Below, one piece after another: positions 8,199 through 17,932 of a DNA stretch of 64,000 nucleotides. Source of the DNA: Paenibacillus sp. FSL W8-0186 (GTDB lineage: Bacteria > Bacillota > Bacilli > Paenibacillales > Paenibacillaceae); contig NZ_CP150207.1 in the NCBI RefSeq assembly GCF_037969765.1, forward strand, positions 2,969,001 through 3,033,000, written 5' to 3'. The position numbers and the translations under genes were made by a program. How positions within the stretch are numbered: position 1 is the stretch's first letter; each line of letters begins with the position of its first letter. The notes below the pieces were generated by a model, which worked only from the letters and a program-made list of their open reading frames with translations, was not told where the DNA came from and did no database searches.

Positions 8199-8350
8199 TG
8201 GCCTGCGGAGTTAGTTGTCGGATTCGGAAAAAAGGATAGCTCCCGGCGCCGGATCATCAGCGCTTCACCCCAAGACATGCCATGCTTGTCACCTTGTACT
8301 TGCATTGCTCGTCATAAGTCGTCCCCCGCACCTGCCTTGGCAGTGTTTCG
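8199..8350 (-). ncRNA. c-di-AMP riboswitch (ydaO-yuaA leader)
   Basis: On the minus strand the leader carries the conserved ydaO-yuaA blocks in order: GCCAAGGCAGGTGCGGGGGAC, TTGGGGTGAAGCGC, CCGGGAGCTATCC, and CCGAATCCGACAACTAAC followed by GCAGGC. These match the known c-di-AMP-sensing motif closely, including the variable extended stem between the first two blocks. It ends about 20 bases before the start codon of the 3D/LysM gene, so it likely controls transcription or ribosome access. Established members turn their genes off on ligand binding. Confidence 0.93.
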
Positions 8351-8487
8351 GCCGTAATGAATATATCACAATTTTGTAACCTATGGGCCATGCAAATGTT
8401 ACCAATGGTATTAAAACCAGGATTTATCAAGAAAAAACATGGACGGAAACCGTAACAAAAATTTAAATTATTGCAGGCAGCACCAAA

Positions 8488-8512
8488 AAGGCATGACCCG
8501 TGGTCATGCCTT
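8488..8512 (-). terminator. Intrinsic terminator of the amino acid ABC operon
   Basis: Perfect 11-bp stem AAGGCATGACC/GGTCATGCCTT with a 3-base loop; on the minus strand it is followed by TTTTTGG. Located 24 bases after the ATPase stop codon. The remaining 8351-8487 holds no gene. Confidence 0.85.
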
Positions 8513-8535
8513 CGCAATGCTATTCTAATTACCAA

Positions 8536-9258
8536 TTACAAAACTTTGCTTAAGAAATCCTGCGTCCGCTGATTCTGCGGCGAACCGAACACCTGCTGCG
8601 GGCTGCCCTGCTCGATAATAACGCCTTGATCCATAAACAAGATGCGGTCGCCGACCTCGCGGGCGAAGCCCATTTCATGCGTGACGATCACCATCGTCAT
8701 CCCGCCTGTCGCCAGCTCCTTCATGACTTCCAGAACCTCGCCCACCATCTCGGGATCGAGTGCGGACGTCGGCTCGTCAAACAGCATCACATGCGGCTCC
8801 ATCGCCAGGGCGCGAGCGATGGCGATGCGCTGCTTCTGTCCTCCTGACAGCTGGGAAGGGTAAGCCCCGCTCTTGTCCTCCAAACCCACTTTGCGCAACA
8901 GCTGAAGCGCGAAGGCCTCTGCGTCCTGCTTCGCCTGTTTTTTCACCTGGAGCGGAGCCATCATAATATTCTCAAGCACCGTTTTGTGAGGAAAAAGGTT
9001 AAAATGCTGGAATACCATACCCATCTTCTCACGGGTTTTGTTAATATTATGATTCTTACCGGTAATAAGCTCTCCTTCGAAATGGATTTCGCCGCTGGAC
9101 GGCTCCTCAAGCCGGTTCAGACAGCGCAGGAAGGTGCTTTTACCCGATCCGCTCGGCCCGATAACGACAACGACCTCGCCGCGGTTGATTTCCAGGTCAA
9201 TGCCTTTTAAAATATGCAGCTGGCCGAATTTTTTATGCAAATTCTTAACGGTTATCAC
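8536..9258 (-). CDS. Polar amino acid ABC transporter, ATP-binding protein
   Basis: About 240 residues, GlnQ/HisP type. Walker [13 protein letters not shown]-loop in [12 protein letters not shown], signature [15 protein letters not shown], Walker B VMLFDEP with TSALDPE, and H-loop VTHEMGFA are all intact. The frame is open to 9279, but GTG at 9258, ten bases behind AAAGGAGG, is the sensible start; it overlaps the permease stop by 14 bases. It powers import of a polar amino acid (family commonly Gln, Glu, Cys or Arg); the substrate is not predictable here. Last gene of a three-gene operon. Confidence 0.94.
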   Translation of the reverse strand: MITVKNLHKKFGQLHILKGIDLEINRGEVVVVIGPSGSGKSTFLRCLNRLEEPSSGEIHFEGELITGKNHNINKTREKMGMVFQHFNLFPHKTVLENIMMAPLQVKKQAKQDAEAFALQLLRKVGLEDKSGAYPSQLSGGQKQRIAIARALAMEPHVMLFDEPTSALDPEMVGEVLEVMKELATGGMTMVIVTHEMGFAREVGDRILFMDQGVIIEQGSPQQVFGSPQNQRTQDFLSKVL

Positions 9259-9919
9259 TAGCCTGCAGCCTCCTTTCAAAACGGCCCAAAATGCGGGAAA
9301 GCGTAAAAGTGACGATAAAATACATCACGGCAACGATCAGGAACGGCATCATGCCGTTGTACGTAATCCCTTGAACGGCGCCTGCCTGGAACATAATTTC
9401 GGTCACCCCGATAAAGGAAACGATCGACGATTCCTTGACGATGACGACGAACTCGTTGCCAATCGCCGGCAGCACGTTTTTGATCGCCTGCGGAATAATA
9501 ATGAAACGCATCGTTTGACCCTGCGTCATTCCGAGCGAACGCGCTGCTTCGCTTTGACCGCGGTCTACGCCCTGAATGCCCGCGCGGAATATTTCCGCTA
9601 AATAAGCCGAGCTGTTAATGGACAGCGTAATCGCCCCCGATTCAATCGGATCAAAATTGATATCGAACATGTAAGACAAGCCGTAGTGAATGATCATCAG
9701 CTGTACTAGCATCGGCGTTCCACGTAGAAACTCAACCCAGGCATGTCCGATAAAGCGTATGATTCCCCATGGAGACATCCGGATCAAAGCGACAAACAAT
9801 CCGAGAATGAACCCGAACAATACGCCTAACGCGGCAAGCCATAGCGTGTATTGCAGTCCGGTTAGAAAATAACTACGGTATTCCCAAAACATCGTTGCAA
9901 AATCAGTAAAAAAGTTCAT
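9245..9919 (-). CDS. Polar amino acid ABC transporter permease
   Basis: 224-residue membrane protein of the HisM/GlnP family with about five hydrophobic segments and the EAA-type cytoplasmic loop ([23 protein letters not shown], about residues 133-155) that docks with the ATPase. Only one permease gene is present, so it probably forms a homodimer. It is separated from the upstream binding-protein gene by an internal terminator, which should lower its expression relative to that gene. Confidence 0.94.
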   Translation of the reverse strand: MNFFTDFATMFWEYRSYFLTGLQYTLWLAALGVLFGFILGLFVALIRMSPWGIIRFIGHAWVEFLRGTPMLVQLMIIHYGLSYMFDINFDPIESGAITLSINSSAYLAEIFRAGIQGVDRGQSEAARSLGMTQGQTMRFIIIPQAIKNVLPAIGNEFVVIVKESSIVSFIGVTEIMFQAGAVQGITYNGMMPFLIVAVMYFIVTFTLSRILGRFERRLQASDNR

Positions 9920-9963
9920 AAGCCTATCATACCTCCAATTACAGCGCCCGTTTCGTTAAAAAA

Positions 9964-9997
9964 CAGAAAAATAGCGAATTTGCTCCGCTATTTTCTG
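9964..9997 (-). terminator. Internal terminator between binding-protein and permease genes
   Basis: Minus-strand hairpin CAGAAAATAGCG/CGCTATTTTTCTG (one bulge, 9-base loop) followed by TTTTTTAA. Such partial terminators let the substrate-binding protein be made in excess over the membrane parts. Confidence 0.8.
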
Positions 9998-10032
9998 CCA
10001 GGTTGTCTTTTCATCGCATTGCCAACGCCAAG

Positions 10033-10839
10033 TTATCTAATGGACAGATCACTGGCTTCTTGTACGAATTTCTCAATGCTGCCGTCCTGAATCAGGCGAT
10101 CCAATGTGGCATTCACTTGGTCCAGCAGCTCCTTGTTGCCCTTCTTAATGCCTACGACGTAGCCTTCATCCTCCGTTACCGGCTCCGCATCGGTAATGAC
10201 GATGCCGTCAACATTCTTCACGAACGATTCGGCAACAGGGCCCTCGATAATAGCTACATCAACACGCCCCGAATTCAACTGCATGATGATGTCAGAAATC
10301 TTCGCCAGAGAGGTCAGCTTCGCACCGGGAATTTCCTTAGCGATGTCCTCCTGGATCGAACTCTTCTGAACGCCGATCTTAAGGCCTTCCAGCGATTCAA
10401 GCGTGGAATATTTATCTTTGTCCGCTTCGCGGGCAACGACTGCCTGTTTGGCGTTGTAGTAGATTTGCGACATTTCAATTTCTTTCGCACGTTCAGGCGT
10501 CGGGCTCAATCCGGAAATGACGATGTCCACCCGGCCGCTGCCTAGCTCATTGAGCAGGGATGAGAACACCATATCCTTGATTTCGAGCTCTGCCCCCATA
10601 TCCTTGGCGATTTCTTTAGCAATTTCCACGTCGAATCCGACGATCTCGTCTTCCCCTTTGTCATTCTTGATATGGAACTCATATGGCGGGAAATCGGCGC
10701 TCAATCCAAGAACCAGCTTTTTTGCTGCCGGCGTGTCAGTTCCTTGCGAGCTGTCCTTGGTTTCTTTGGCTTGTCCGCAAGCTGCCAGTACAGTCGTAAG
10801 CAACAGCACCGCCATCAATAATGTACCCCATTTTTTCAT
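10033..10839 (-). CDS. Polar amino acid ABC transporter, substrate-binding lipoprotein
   Basis: 268 residues with a lipoprotein signal: MKKWGTLLMAVLLLTTVLAAC, lipobox LAAC with Cys21. The mature part is a family 3 solute-binding fold (LVLGLSADFPPYEF, GFDVEIAKEIAKDMG, ISGLSPTPERAKEI, VGIKKGNKELLDQVN), anchored outside the membrane to deliver an amino acid to the permease. First gene of the operon, with a well-formed promoter and an AGGAGAGA-type ribosome site. The ligand-binding residues are not specific enough to name the substrate. Confidence 0.94.
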   Translation of the reverse strand: MKKWGTLLMAVLLLTTVLAACGQAKETKDSSQGTDTPAAKKLVLGLSADFPPYEFHIKNDKGEDEIVGFDVEIAKEIAKDMGAELEIKDMVFSSLLNELGSGRVDIVISGLSPTPERAKEIEMSQIYYNAKQAVVAREADKDKYSTLESLEGLKIGVQKSSIQEDIAKEIPGAKLTSLAKISDIIMQLNSGRVDVAIIEGPVAESFVKNVDGIVITDAEPVTEDEGYVVGIKKGNKELLDQVNATLDRLIQDGSIEKFVQEASDLSIR

Positions 10840-10899
10840 GTCTCTCTCTCCTTGCTAAGTTATGAAAATTAATCATCGTCTCATGATTTCACTGGGCTA

Positions 10900-10928
10900 A
10901 TTATAGATCATTATGCATATATATGCAA
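10900..10928 (-). promoter_or_regulatory. Sigma-A promoter of the amino acid ABC operon with overlapping palindrome
   Basis: Reading the minus strand: -35 TTGCAT (10923-10928), 17-bp spacer, -10 TATAAT (10900-10905). A perfect 14-bp palindrome, TGCATATATATGCA (10914-10927), covers the -35 and part of the spacer, a plausible operator for a dimeric repressor. Confidence 0.7.
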
Positions 10929-11130
10929 AAGAAATTTTCGACATTTTTCTTTCATCCTTTCTGCATCTATTATACCCACGGTCAATTGCTCTTCTTCATG
11001 TTATTTAGATCATTTCCCGAATAGAACCTATATGATTGCCATTAAAATCCACTCTTCGAACCCTCCTGTTTCATTCCTTTTATCAATAACAATGAACTTT
11101 ATCACATCATCGCGTTACCTGAATCAATGA

Positions 11131-11148
11131 TTTTATACATTATAAAAC
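11131..11148. promoter_or_regulatory. AT-rich dyad upstream of the GH13 gene
   Basis: TTTTATA-CAT-TATAAAA (11131-11147) is a perfect 7-bp inverted repeat about 100 bases before the glucosidase start. It could be an operator or part of a promoter. Apart from this and the ABC promoter I see nothing in 10929-11244. Confidence 0.35.
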
Positions 11149-11244
11149 GCGGCTCATGGCCTCCTCTTATTCAGGGAATAATGGTTCATACCAAGGAAGA
11201 GTTGGTTATTAATTAGCTGTAGCAGATGTTAAGGAGGTGGCCGC

Positions 11245-12990
11245 ATGCTGCTTGAAGCTTTGTACCACGTGCCTCGCGATAAATGGGCTTATGCTTATAA
11301 TCCGACAACGATTCATTTGCGTGTGCGCACCAAAAGAGACGATATAGAGCAAGTATTCGCCATGACCGGGGACAAGTACGACTGGCAGAGGACCTATCAA
11401 GAATTGGCCATGGAAAAAGCGGCCCATGACGCGATGTTCGATTACTGGGAAATCGCCGTGAAGCCGAAATACAAACGGCTCTCCTACGCCTTTAAACTGG
11501 TTGCCGGCAGCGAAACGGTTTATATGCAGGACAGCGGGATCGGACATGAGCCGCCTACTCCGCCGGGCGAGTTGTACGAATTTCCTTATATTCATGAGAT
11601 TGACGTTTTCAAAGTACCGGAATGGGCCAAAGAGGCTGTGTTTTATCAAATTATGCCCGAGCGCTTTGCGAACGGCGACCCGTCTAACGATCCTAAGCCA
11701 ACGGAACCCTGGGGAGGAACGCCAAAGATCGATAATTTATTTGGAGGCGATCTGCAAGGTGTTTTGGATCATTTAGACGATTTAGTCGACCTGGGTATTA
11801 ATGCTATTTATTTCACACCACTGTTCACCTCCCCCTCCAATCACAAATACGACACCGTCGACTATAAGAATGTCGACCCTCATTTTGGGGACAACGCGCT
11901 GTTAAAGCGGTTAGTCGCGGCCTGTCACGACAAAGGGATCCGAGTTGTGCTGGACGCCGTGTTCAACCATTGCAGCGAGCAATTTCCTCCTTTTCAGGAT
12001 GTGCTGAAGCATGGGCAGGATTCCAAGTATATTGACTGGTTCCATATTAATGAATTCCCAGTGTCCATAAAGAACGGCATTCCCACTTACGATACGTTCG
12101 GATTTTTTGGCAATATGCCGAAATTCAACACTGCGAATCCTGAAGTGAAGGAATATTTGCTTGGCGTAGCGGAATATTGGATCAAAGAAATCAATCTTGA
12201 CGGGTGGCGCCTTGACGTCGCCAATGAAATTGACCATCATTTCTGGCGCGATTTCAGAAAAGTCGTCAAAGCGGCCAATCCGGATGCTTATATTATCGGA
12301 GAGGTCTGGAGCGATTCCCTCAACTGGCTGCTCGGGGATCAGTTCGATTCCGTCATGAACTATCCCTTCGCCGACAAAGTGCTAACCTTCTTTAACGGAG
12401 GCATGGACGGGTACAGCTTCTCCAATGAAATGGGCTCGCTCATCATGCGTTATCCGCAGCAAACCAATGAGGTTATTTTCAACATGCTGTGCAGCCATGA
12501 TACGCCGCGGCTGCTGACCAGCGTAGGACATGACAAGCGTAAACTGAAGCTCTGCGTCGTCTTTCTCTTCACCTATATGGGAACACCATGCATTTTCTAT
12601 GGCGATGAAGTCGGTATATCAGGAAATGGCGATCCCGATTGCCGCAAATGTATGGTCTGGGATCCTCATAAACAGGATCGCGAGCTGTATGATTTCTATA
12701 AACTGATGATTGCTCTGCGTAAGAAACACGCCGCACTGCGCCAAGGCCGCTTCCGCTTCCTGCATGCGGACATTCATGATCCCTGTATCATTTACGAGCG
12801 GCTCGACGACAAGGTCCATTTTACGATCTGGATGAACAATACCGGTAAGAAGCGTACGCTGTCGCATCCGATGGACACGAACGACTGGTATGATGCTCTG
12901 ACAGGCGAACGCGTGATGCCGGACAAAGGCATCATGAATATCAGCCTTGATCCGTTTGGATACCGCATACTGTGCCGTATGCTGAACTAG
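11245..12990 (+). CDS. GH13 alpha-glycosidase (neopullulanase/maltogenic-amylase type)
   Basis: 581 residues, cytosolic (no signal peptide). N-terminal beta-sandwich of about 120 residues typical of the GH13_20 subfamily, then the (beta/alpha)8 barrel and a C-terminal beta domain. Catalytic residues are in place: Asp324 (GWRLDVANE), Glu353 (IIGEVWS) and Asp419 (CSHDTPR); other conserved blocks are FYQIMPERFANGD, YFTPLF and DAVFNH. Such enzymes cleave cyclodextrins, pullulan and maltodextrins inside the cell. ATG at 11245 follows AAGGAGGTGG. Its placement next to the glycogen genes suggests a role in recycling alpha-glucan. Confidence 0.92.
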   Translation: MLLEALYHVPRDKWAYAYNPTTIHLRVRTKRDDIEQVFAMTGDKYDWQRTYQELAMEKAAHDAMFDYWEIAVKPKYKRLSYAFKLVAGSETVYMQDSGIGHEPPTPPGELYEFPYIHEIDVFKVPEWAKEAVFYQIMPERFANGDPSNDPKPTEPWGGTPKIDNLFGGDLQGVLDHLDDLVDLGINAIYFTPLFTSPSNHKYDTVDYKNVDPHFGDNALLKRLVAACHDKGIRVVLDAVFNHCSEQFPPFQDVLKHGQDSKYIDWFHINEFPVSIKNGIPTYDTFGFFGNMPKFNTANPEVKEYLLGVAEYWIKEINLDGWRLDVANEIDHHFWRDFRKVVKAANPDAYIIGEVWSDSLNWLLGDQFDSVMNYPFADKVLTFFNGGMDGYSFSNEMGSLIMRYPQQTNEVIFNMLCSHDTPRLLTSVGHDKRKLKLCVVFLFTYMGTPCIFYGDEVGISGNGDPDCRKCMVWDPHKQDRELYDFYKLMIALRKKHAALRQGRFRFLHADIHDPCIIYERLDDKVHFTIWMNNTGKKRTLSHPMDTNDWYDALTGERVMPDKGIMNISLDPFGYRILCRMLN

Positions 12991-13014
12991 CTGGCGTGAT
13001 CTGCTGGAAACTAC

Positions 13015-13058
13015 AAATCCCCCAACTCCTCGAGTTGAATCGAAGGATTGGGGGATTT
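13015..13058. terminator. Bidirectional terminator between GH13 gene and glgA
   Basis: AAATCCCCCAA (13015-13025) pairs with TTGGGGGATTT (13048-13058), with a smaller inner fold; it separates convergent genes. Confidence 0.85.
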
Positions 13059-13066
13059 GCCGTTGT

Positions 13067-14503
13067 TCAGGCATCTCTTGCAACTCGTTCATAGATATCG
13101 ATATATTGCTTGGCCGACACCGCCCAGCTGTAATCTCCTGCAAAGGCATTGCGAAGCAACTGTTTCCAGTGATCCTGCTGATGATAAAATTCGATGGCCC
13201 GGCGCAATGTGTACAGCAAATCGTGGGCATTGAAATTCGCAAACGTGAATCCGTTCCCTTCTCCGGTCGCCTCGTTGTAGGACTTCACCGTATCGTTCAA
13301 CCCTCCGGTTTCACGAACGACCGGGATACTGCCATAACGCAGCGCCAGCAGCTGGCTAATTCCGCAGGGCTCGAATTTGGAGGGCATCAGGAACAGGTCG
13401 CTGCCCGCATATATTTTCCGGGACAATGCGTCACTGAACAGCAATTGCACCGACAGCTTTGAAGGGTGACGATGCGCCGCTTCCCTGAACCAATCCTCAT
13501 ACGCCCTGTCGCCTGTACCAAGAATGACGAATTGAACATCGTCAGAGGCCAGCCACTCGTCCAAAATGCGGATGACCAGATCAAGACCTTTCGGCTCAAC
13601 AAGCCGCGTAACCATCGCTACGAGAGGCGTCCTGGCAGATACAGGCAGACCCAATTCCTCCTGCAAAGCCTCCTTATTCTCCTGCTTTTTCTTTGCGCTT
13701 GACTTGTACCGGACGGCCAGTACCTCGTCTGTCGCCGGATTGTACAGCTTCGTATCCACGCCGTTGACAATTCCCGACAATCGGTCCCCGAGAGAACGGA
13801 GCAGTCCATCCAACCCGTAACCGTAATACGGTGTCTTGATTTCCTCCGCGTAAGTCGGGCTTACTGTTGTAACGTGATCTGAAAACACCAAGCCTGCTTT
13901 CATAAAACTTACAGCACCGTTATATTCGACGCCCTCCGGCGTATAATAAGTGTGCGGCAAGCTCAGCAGGTCACCAAGCACCTCGTCAGGAAATAGCCCT
14001 TGATACAGCAAATTGTGAATCGTGAATACGGTACGAATGCCAGCGTAATTAGGTTGATGGCGGAAGTGTTCCTTTAGTAAAAGGGGAATCATCGCGGTGT
14101 GCCAATCATGACAGTGCAGTACGTCTGGCCAGAAATCGATCGCAGGCAGAATCTCCAGCACAGCCCGGTTCAAAAATGCAAATCTCTCCCCATCGTCCCA
14201 GTAGCCGTACACTCCTTCCCTGCCAAAGTAGTATTCGTTATCGATAAAATAAACCGGGATTTCCTCCCAAGCCAAATACTCGATGCCACCGTACTGCCGG
14301 CGCCAGCCAACGGGAACTTCAACCGCCCCCCAGTGTTCAAGGAGGTCACTGTAAGCAGCGGACATATCCCGGTACTTCGGCAGCACGATCCGGACATCGT
14401 GTCCGGCCTCGTGCAGCGCTTTAGGCAATGCTCCAATGACGTCGGCAAGGCCACCCGTCTTGATGAACGGCGCAACTTCCGCCGCGGCGAACAGAATCTT
14501 CAT
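13067..14503 (-). CDS. glgA: Glycogen synthase GlgA
   Basis: ADP-glucose:alpha-glucan glucosyltransferase of family GT5, about 478 residues. N-terminal hallmark KTGGLADVIGALPKAL (about residues 15-30) binds ADP-glucose; VHNLLYQG, the NGVD segment, VTRLVEPKG and the C-terminal PSKFEPCGISQLLALRYG are also typical. The frame extends upstream to 14560, but the true start is ATG at 14503, which overlaps the glgB stop as ATGA. Translation is thus coupled to glgB. Together with glgC, divergent upstream, it forms the bacterial glycogen route from glucose-1-phosphate. Confidence 0.95.
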   Translation of the reverse strand: MKILFAAAEVAPFIKTGGLADVIGALPKALHEAGHDVRIVLPKYRDMSAAYSDLLEHWGAVEVPVGWRRQYGGIEYLAWEEIPVYFIDNEYYFGREGVYGYWDDGERFAFLNRAVLEILPAIDFWPDVLHCHDWHTAMIPLLLKEHFRHQPNYAGIRTVFTIHNLLYQGLFPDEVLGDLLSLPHTYYTPEGVEYNGAVSFMKAGLVFSDHVTTVSPTYAEEIKTPYYGYGLDGLLRSLGDRLSGIVNGVDTKLYNPATDEVLAVRYKSSAKKKQENKEALQEELGLPVSARTPLVAMVTRLVEPKGLDLVIRILDEWLASDDVQFVILGTGDRAYEDWFREAAHRHPSKLSVQLLFSDALSRKIYAGSDLFLMPSKFEPCGISQLLALRYGSIPVVRETGGLNDTVKSYNEATGEGNGFTFANFNAHDLLYTLRRAIEFYHQQDHWKQLLRNAFAGDYSWAVSAKQYIDIYERVARDA

Positions 14504-16494
14504 TTCTTCTTCGTCCTCCTCTTCGCTGAAGCAGTTTGTCGCTTCAACGTCTTCTTCCAAATCGTCATACTTAGGGGAGCTATATCCATGACTACGCTAT
14601 GGGACTGCTCATGCCAAGGTATTTTAACAGAGGCCAGGTTAGTTTTTATCATTGTCCCGTTACCGCCGAAGGCCAGATCGTCACTGTTGAATATAAGCGT
14701 ATATTCTCCTGGTTTAGGCACGCCTACACGGTAGTCCGTTCGCGGGACGGCCTGAAAATTAATGATCACAAGCAGCGTATCTCCCGCTTTCTTGCCCTTG
14801 CGCAAGTAGCAAATCACACTTTGAGCGGCATCATGCGGGTTGATCCACTGGTAGCCGTCGAAGGAATGATCCAGTTCCCACAGTGCCCGCTCCTGCAAAT
14901 ACAGCTTGTTCAAAGCAGCCGTGTATTCCAGCATGCACCGATGCGAATCATAATCCAGAAGGAACCAGTCCAGCTGGTCCTGATCCTTCCATTCAATGAA
15001 TTGCCCAAACTCACCGCCCATGAATTGCAGCTTCTTCCCGGGAGAAGTAAGCTGATACCCGCGCAGCAGCCGCAGCCCGGCAAACTTCTCTTCGTAGCTG
15101 CCCGGATTTTTATCCAGCAATGATTTTTTTCCATGAACAACTTCATCATGTGATAAAGGCAAAATGAAATTTTCCGAATAAGCGTAACAGATCGGAAAGG
15201 TTAGTAAATTGTGATGGCTAGGCCGCTGCTGAAATTGTTTCTCGACATATTCGAGCGTATCGTTCATCCAGCCCATATTCCACTTGTAGTTGAATCCAAG
15301 CCCGCCATCCTCGATCGGCGCAGTCACAAGCGGCCATGCACTGGATTCCTCTGCCATCATTAATGCGTGAGGATAATACTGGAATACAGTACGGTTGAGC
15401 TGCCGCAGAAAGGATATCGCCTCGACATTCTCAATGCCGCCCTGATCATTCAGCCGGTACTGACCAGCCTGCTTCTCAAAATCGAGACGGATCATGCTGG
15501 TGACCGCATCGACGCGAAGACCGTCAAAATGGTAAACATCCATCCAATACAAAGCATTGGAAATGAGGAAGGAACGTACTTCCGGCTTCGAGAAATCAAA
15601 GCTGAGCGTTCCCCAGCCCGGCTTCTCAGCCATTAGCGGATCGCCGTATTCGTACAGCGGTGTCCCGTCGAACATACGCAGCCCGTGAGCATCCTTAGTG
15701 AAATGTCCTGGTACCCAATCCAGCAGTACCCCGATGTCCGCCTGATGGCAGCAATCAACGAAATACATGAGATCCTCAGGCTCGCCATATCTGCTCGTAG
15801 GCGCAAAATAACCAGTAGCCTGGTAACCCCAGGACAAATCGTAAGGATGCTCGGCGAGCGGCATGATTTCAATATGGGTGTAGCCCATATCTACGACATA
15901 AGGAATTAACTTGTCAGCCATCTCCCGATAAGTGAAAAAATCGCCGCCGGGTTTTTGCCTCCACGTGCCGAAATGCACCTCATAAATGTTTAGTGGTCTC
16001 TGAAACGGCACTCTGTTCTTGCTTCTCCACTTTCCGTCATTCCATTTGTAGCCTGACAATGATCGCACAATCGATGCCGTCGCCGGTCTGACCTCCGCAT
16101 GAAAGGCATATGGATCAGCTTTTAGGAAAGTATCACCGTCTGGTCCCGTTATTTCATACTTGTAAAAAGTTCCTTCTTCAACACCGGGGAAAAAGCGAGT
16201 CCAAATTCCCGAATCGGGTATCTTATATAATAAATCGTTCTGCCCACTCCACTCATTCCAGTCCGACGCAAGGCCCACACGAATCGCATGGGGTGCCCAC
16301 ACGGTAAATCGGACACCTGTACGGCCGTCCTCAACCGCCCGATGCGCACCGAACGTGAAATAACTGCGATACAGCGTACCTTCATGAAATAAGTAAATAT
16401 CGCTTGCTGAAATGGCTTGCTTGGACGATCGCTCTGACAATAACAAGGAATGATCACCTGCTTTTCTAAATGTTCCAACAACTAATTTACCCAT
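14500..16494 (-). CDS. glgB: 1,4-alpha-glucan branching enzyme GlgB
   Basis: 664 residues as the longest frame. CBM48-type N-terminal domain (FTVWAPHAIRVGLASDWN), GH13 barrel with nucleophile Asp in LRVDAVTSM, acid Glu in MMAEESSAW and Asp in LSHDEVVHGK, then a beta domain and a basic C-terminal tail ending KRRTKKK. It makes alpha-1,6 branches in glycogen. The ATG at 16494 has no clear ribosome site; a TTG at 16446 behind AGGTGAT gives a protein starting just before DIYLFHEGTLY, where GlgB proteins usually begin, so the start is uncertain. Heads the glgB-glgA operon. Confidence 0.94.
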   Translation of the reverse strand: MGKLVVGTFRKAGDHSLLLSERSSKQAISASDIYLFHEGTLYRSYFTFGAHRAVEDGRTGVRFTVWAPHAIRVGLASDWNEWSGQNDLLYKIPDSGIWTRFFPGVEEGTFYKYEITGPDGDTFLKADPYAFHAEVRPATASIVRSLSGYKWNDGKWRSKNRVPFQRPLNIYEVHFGTWRQKPGGDFFTYREMADKLIPYVVDMGYTHIEIMPLAEHPYDLSWGYQATGYFAPTSRYGEPEDLMYFVDCCHQADIGVLLDWVPGHFTKDAHGLRMFDGTPLYEYGDPLMAEKPGWGTLSFDFSKPEVRSFLISNALYWMDVYHFDGLRVDAVTSMIRLDFEKQAGQYRLNDQGGIENVEAISFLRQLNRTVFQYYPHALMMAEESSAWPLVTAPIEDGGLGFNYKWNMGWMNDTLEYVEKQFQQRPSHHNLLTFPICYAYSENFILPLSHDEVVHGKKSLLDKNPGSYEEKFAGLRLLRGYQLTSPGKKLQFMGGEFGQFIEWKDQDQLDWFLLDYDSHRCMLEYTAALNKLYLQERALWELDHSFDGYQWINPHDAAQSVICYLRKGKKAGDTLLVIINFQAVPRTDYRVGVPKPGEYTLIFNSDDLAFGGNGTMIKTNLASVKIPWHEQSHSVVMDIAPLSMTIWKKTLKRQTASAKRRTKKK

Positions 16495-16636
16495 TTATTT
16501 CCGGACTGAATAACGAATTTCTGGTTGAAAAAATAAAATGTAACTTTTCATCCATTTTATCTTCTGATCGTTTCAAGGGCTGCACATCTCGTTTATGTAA
16601 GTACTACATTGAAAATCCACAGGGAGGGAAAACGAC

Positions 16637-17863
16637 ATGAACAAAAAGGATTGCATTGCCATGCTGTTGGCCGGAGGGGAAGGCCGGAGATTATCTCCTC
16701 TCACGTCCAAACAGGCTAAACCGGCAGTGCCATTTGGCAGCAAATACCGTATTATCGATTTTCCTCTCAGCAATTGCGTAAACTCAGGAATCGATACCAT
16801 CGGTGTTCTGACACAATATGAAGCAGATTCACTCCACCAGCATATCGGAGACGGCGAGGCATGGGGATTGCCCAGAACGGAGAATGGCGGAATCGCTTTG
16901 CTCCCTTCTTATGGCAGGGACAATACCGGAAACAATGAATATGTAGGCACCGCCGATGCCATTTATAAAAACATCGAATACGTGGACCGCTATTCACCCG
17001 ATAACGTCCTTATTTTGTCTGGTGATCACATTTATCACATGGATTATCGCGAAATGCTGAAATCCCATATCAAGCAAGGAGCTTTGGCGACCATTTCCGT
17101 TATGCCGGTACCCTGGGAGGAAGCCCATCGTTTTGGCGTCATGTCTATCGACAAACAGCAGCGGATTACAGAATTCGCCGAAAAGCCGGAGCAGCCAGCA
17201 AGCAACCTGGCCTCCATGGGTATTTACCTGTTCAAGTGGGATTTCCTGAAGCAGCATTTGATCGAAGATGCTAATGACCCGCACTCCAGCCATGATTTCG
17301 GCAAAGACGTCATCCCTAAAATGCTTGCCGGTTCCATGCCGCTGCATGCCTATGAATTTAAAGGGTACTGGCGCGACGTCGGTACTGTCCAAAGTCTGTG
17401 GGACGCTCACATGGACCTGCTGAGCGGCAGCGACTGGACGTTTCCGAATGAGCAATGGCCGATGTATACGCGTGAAATGCGTACGAAGCTGGGTTCTGTC
17501 AAAACCCGCAGCGCGGAAATTAAAGCATCCATGGTTCACGATTGCTGCACCCTCGAAGGCTGTGCTGAACGTTCGGTCATTTTTGGCGGATCGATCATTG
17601 GCCGCCATACTAAGATTAAGGACAGTATCGTCATGCCGAACGTTGAAATCGGCCGCAATGTGCTCATTGAGCGAGCGATCATCGGCGAAGGTGCCGTTAT
17701 CAAGGATGGAGCGGTGATCAAGGGAACCGCACACGAAATCATCGTGATCGGTCCTAACGAGACCGTGCTGGCAAAACCTGCCGTCCGTACCCAGCCTTCC
17801 CGCTTACTCAAGGAAGTATACGACAATACGGCTCGCTTGCGGGCAGAAGGACTGTCATCCTAA
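16637..17863 (+). CDS. glgC: Glucose-1-phosphate adenylyltransferase GlgC
   Basis: 408 residues; makes ADP-glucose from ATP and glucose-1-phosphate, the committed step of glycogen synthesis. N-terminal nucleotidyltransferase domain with [14 protein letters not shown] and [15 protein letters not shown] (Lys of the PPi loop), [11 protein letters not shown], and ITEFAEKP; the C-terminal third shows hexapeptide left-handed beta-helix repeats ([20 protein letters not shown]). ATG follows GGGAGGG. No glgD follows, so it probably acts as a homotetramer. It is divergent from glgBA across a 142-base gap. Confidence 0.95.
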   Translation: MNKKDCIAMLLAGGEGRRLSPLTSKQAKPAVPFGSKYRIIDFPLSNCVNSGIDTIGVLTQYEADSLHQHIGDGEAWGLPRTENGGIALLPSYGRDNTGNNEYVGTADAIYKNIEYVDRYSPDNVLILSGDHIYHMDYREMLKSHIKQGALATISVMPVPWEEAHRFGVMSIDKQQRITEFAEKPEQPASNLASMGIYLFKWDFLKQHLIEDANDPHSSHDFGKDVIPKMLAGSMPLHAYEFKGYWRDVGTVQSLWDAHMDLLSGSDWTFPNEQWPMYTREMRTKLGSVKTRSAEIKASMVHDCCTLEGCAERSVIFGGSIIGRHTKIKDSIVMPNVEIGRNVLIERAIIGEGAVIKDGAVIKGTAHEIIVIGPNETVLAKPAVRTQPSRLLKEVYDNTARLRAEGLSS

Positions 17864-17900
17864 GAAGCTTTGTCCAACTCCATATTCTATGTATATAACA

Positions 17901-17927
17901 AAGAGCGGATCCTCATGATCCGCTCTT
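17901..17927. terminator. Bidirectional terminator between glgC and acetyltransferase gene
   Basis: Perfect 11-bp stem AAGAGCGGATC/GATCCGCTCTT with a 5-base loop between converging genes. Confidence 0.85.
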
Positions 17928-17932
17928 CAACA

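Noticed and set aside
8536..10839. Naming the importer as glutamine- or cystine-specific
   Set aside because: The binding-protein sequence does not contain enough diagnostic residues to choose a substrate.
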